Shown: positions 63,441 through 64,000 of the stretch, piece after piece | Numbering within the stretch: position 1 is the first letter of the stretch | Layout of the letters: each line of letters begins with the position of its first letter | Assembly (NCBI RefSeq): GCF_900111135.1 | Contig: NZ_FOGF01000001.1 | Span: 1 to 64,000, forward strand | Origin: Granulicatella balaenopterae | GTDB taxonomy: Bacteria; Bacillota; Bacilli; Lactobacillales; Aerococcaceae | DNA: 64,000 bases | Direction: 5' to 3' | The notes under the pieces: model-generated | What the model saw: the letters and a program-made list of their open reading frames with translations, nothing else | What the model was told of the DNA's origin: nothing | Databases searched by the model: none | Position numbers and translations under genes: made by a program

Positions 63441-64000
63441 TGTTTAATAAACCAGGATTCAAATCAGGCTTCGTTGCCATCGTAGGGCGTCCCAATGTAG
63501 GGAAATCAACATTTATGAACAGAGTATTAGGTCAAAAAATTGCGATTATGTCCGACAAAGCTCAAACAACAAGAAATAAAATTCAAGGTGTCTATACACA
63601 AGATGACGCACAAATCGTATTCTTAGATACACCAGGAATTCACAAACCTAAACACGAATTAGGGAACTTCATGGTAGAAAGTGCTTATTCAGCTTTAAAA
63701 GAAATCGATGCCGTCTTATTTATGGTTAATGCCAATGAAAAGCGTGGACCAGGAGATGACTTTATCATTGAAAAGCTAAAAAATGTTAAAGCACCAATCT
63801 TCTTAGTTGTAAACAAAATCGATTTAGTATCACCAGACGAATTAATTGAACGTATTGATCGTTACCAAGATACAATTAATTTTGAAAAAGTCATTCCAAT
63901 TTCTGCTTTAGAAGGAAATAATGTCGATACATTAATGACGGAATTAGTAGACGCTTTACCAGAAGGACCACAATACTATCCAAGTGATCAAGTAACTGAC
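63441..64000 (+). CDS. era: GTPase Era, N-terminal part, cut by window edge
   Basis: The open frame runs to the window end (about 186 residues). It shows the G domain: [21 protein letters not shown] (G1), [11 protein letters not shown] (G2), [14 protein letters not shown] (G3) and VVNKIDL (G4). Era helps 16S rRNA processing and 30S assembly. The C-terminal KH domain lies outside. AGGAGAA precedes the ATG. It is the last gene seen in the phoH-era cluster. Confidence 0.96.

Noticed and set aside
1-64000. tRNA or rRNA genes and a prophage
   Set aside because: No tRNA cloverleaf, rRNA segment or phage structural gene was recognised; the single integrase-like gene fits the hsdS locus better.

Overview
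The window is low-GC DNA from a Gram-positive bacterium of the Firmicutes, most likely the order Lactobacillales. The grounds are the strong AAAGGAGG-type ribosome sites, the frequent TTG and GTG starts, a class II HMG-CoA reductase (mevalonate pathway), a glycyl T-box, a THF riboswitch on an ECF vitamin transporter, choline/glucan-binding-type wall repeats, and gene orders (nusB-folD-xseA-xseB-ispA-tlyA-recN, cinA-recA, phoH-yqfF-ybeY-dgkA-era) normal for this group. I cannot assign a genus from the sequence alone.

Region 1 (1-9489) is an accessory type I restriction-modification locus. A tyrosine recombinase gene, cut by the left edge, points away from two silent, promoterless hsdS fragments. 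These are followed by hsdM, hsdS, a Fic-family gene and hsdR in one operon. The first silent fragment is an apparently exact 493-bp copy of the second target-recognition domain of the expressed hsdS. The second carries a different recognition domain. Both silent fragments and both expressed half-genes are bounded by the same short repeats. This is a specificity-switching restriction system with silent cassettes in direct orientation.

Region 2 (9490-11620) holds a candidate small RNA on the minus strand, then an XRE regulator plus membrane protein pair bracketed by two 53-bp repeats that each form a terminator hairpin, then a gamma-glutamylcyclotransferase-like gene.

Region 3 (11800-37309) is housekeeping: envelope stress protein YqhY, NusB, FolD, exonuclease VII, polyprenyl synthase, TlyA-like methyltransferase, RecN, glycerophosphodiesterase, MiaA, HflX, the T-box-controlled glyQS operon with an unrecognised 80-aa protein in front, Obg, an OatA-like acyltransferase, RNase Z, a short-chain dehydrogenase, RecJ, Apt, a methyltransferase, MvaA on the minus strand, and two poorly characterised genes.

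Region 4 (37310-51720) is dominated by four secreted proteins built on aromatic wall-binding repeats, each with a C-terminal domain. Two paralogues share a Cys-containing, sortase-reminiscent end. One carries a transglutaminase-like domain and one an L,D-transpeptidase domain. The two paralogues have long non-coding leaders sharing a 22-bp element at an identical distance from an extended -10 promoter. Between these genes lie an iron alcohol dehydrogenase, uvrC, a small hypothetical gene, a FolT-type transporter behind a THF riboswitch, and fhs.

Region 5 (51804-64000) is again core: cinA, LexA-controlled recA, a HAD phosphatase, a membrane-anchored SH3/amidase, endonuclease IV, a Zur-like regulator with an unusual His/Cys-rich N-terminus, rpsU, yqeY, phoH, the 7TM-HD phosphodiesterase, ybeY, dgkA and the start of era. 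Start codons and functions are read from sequence and family knowledge only; no database search was run.
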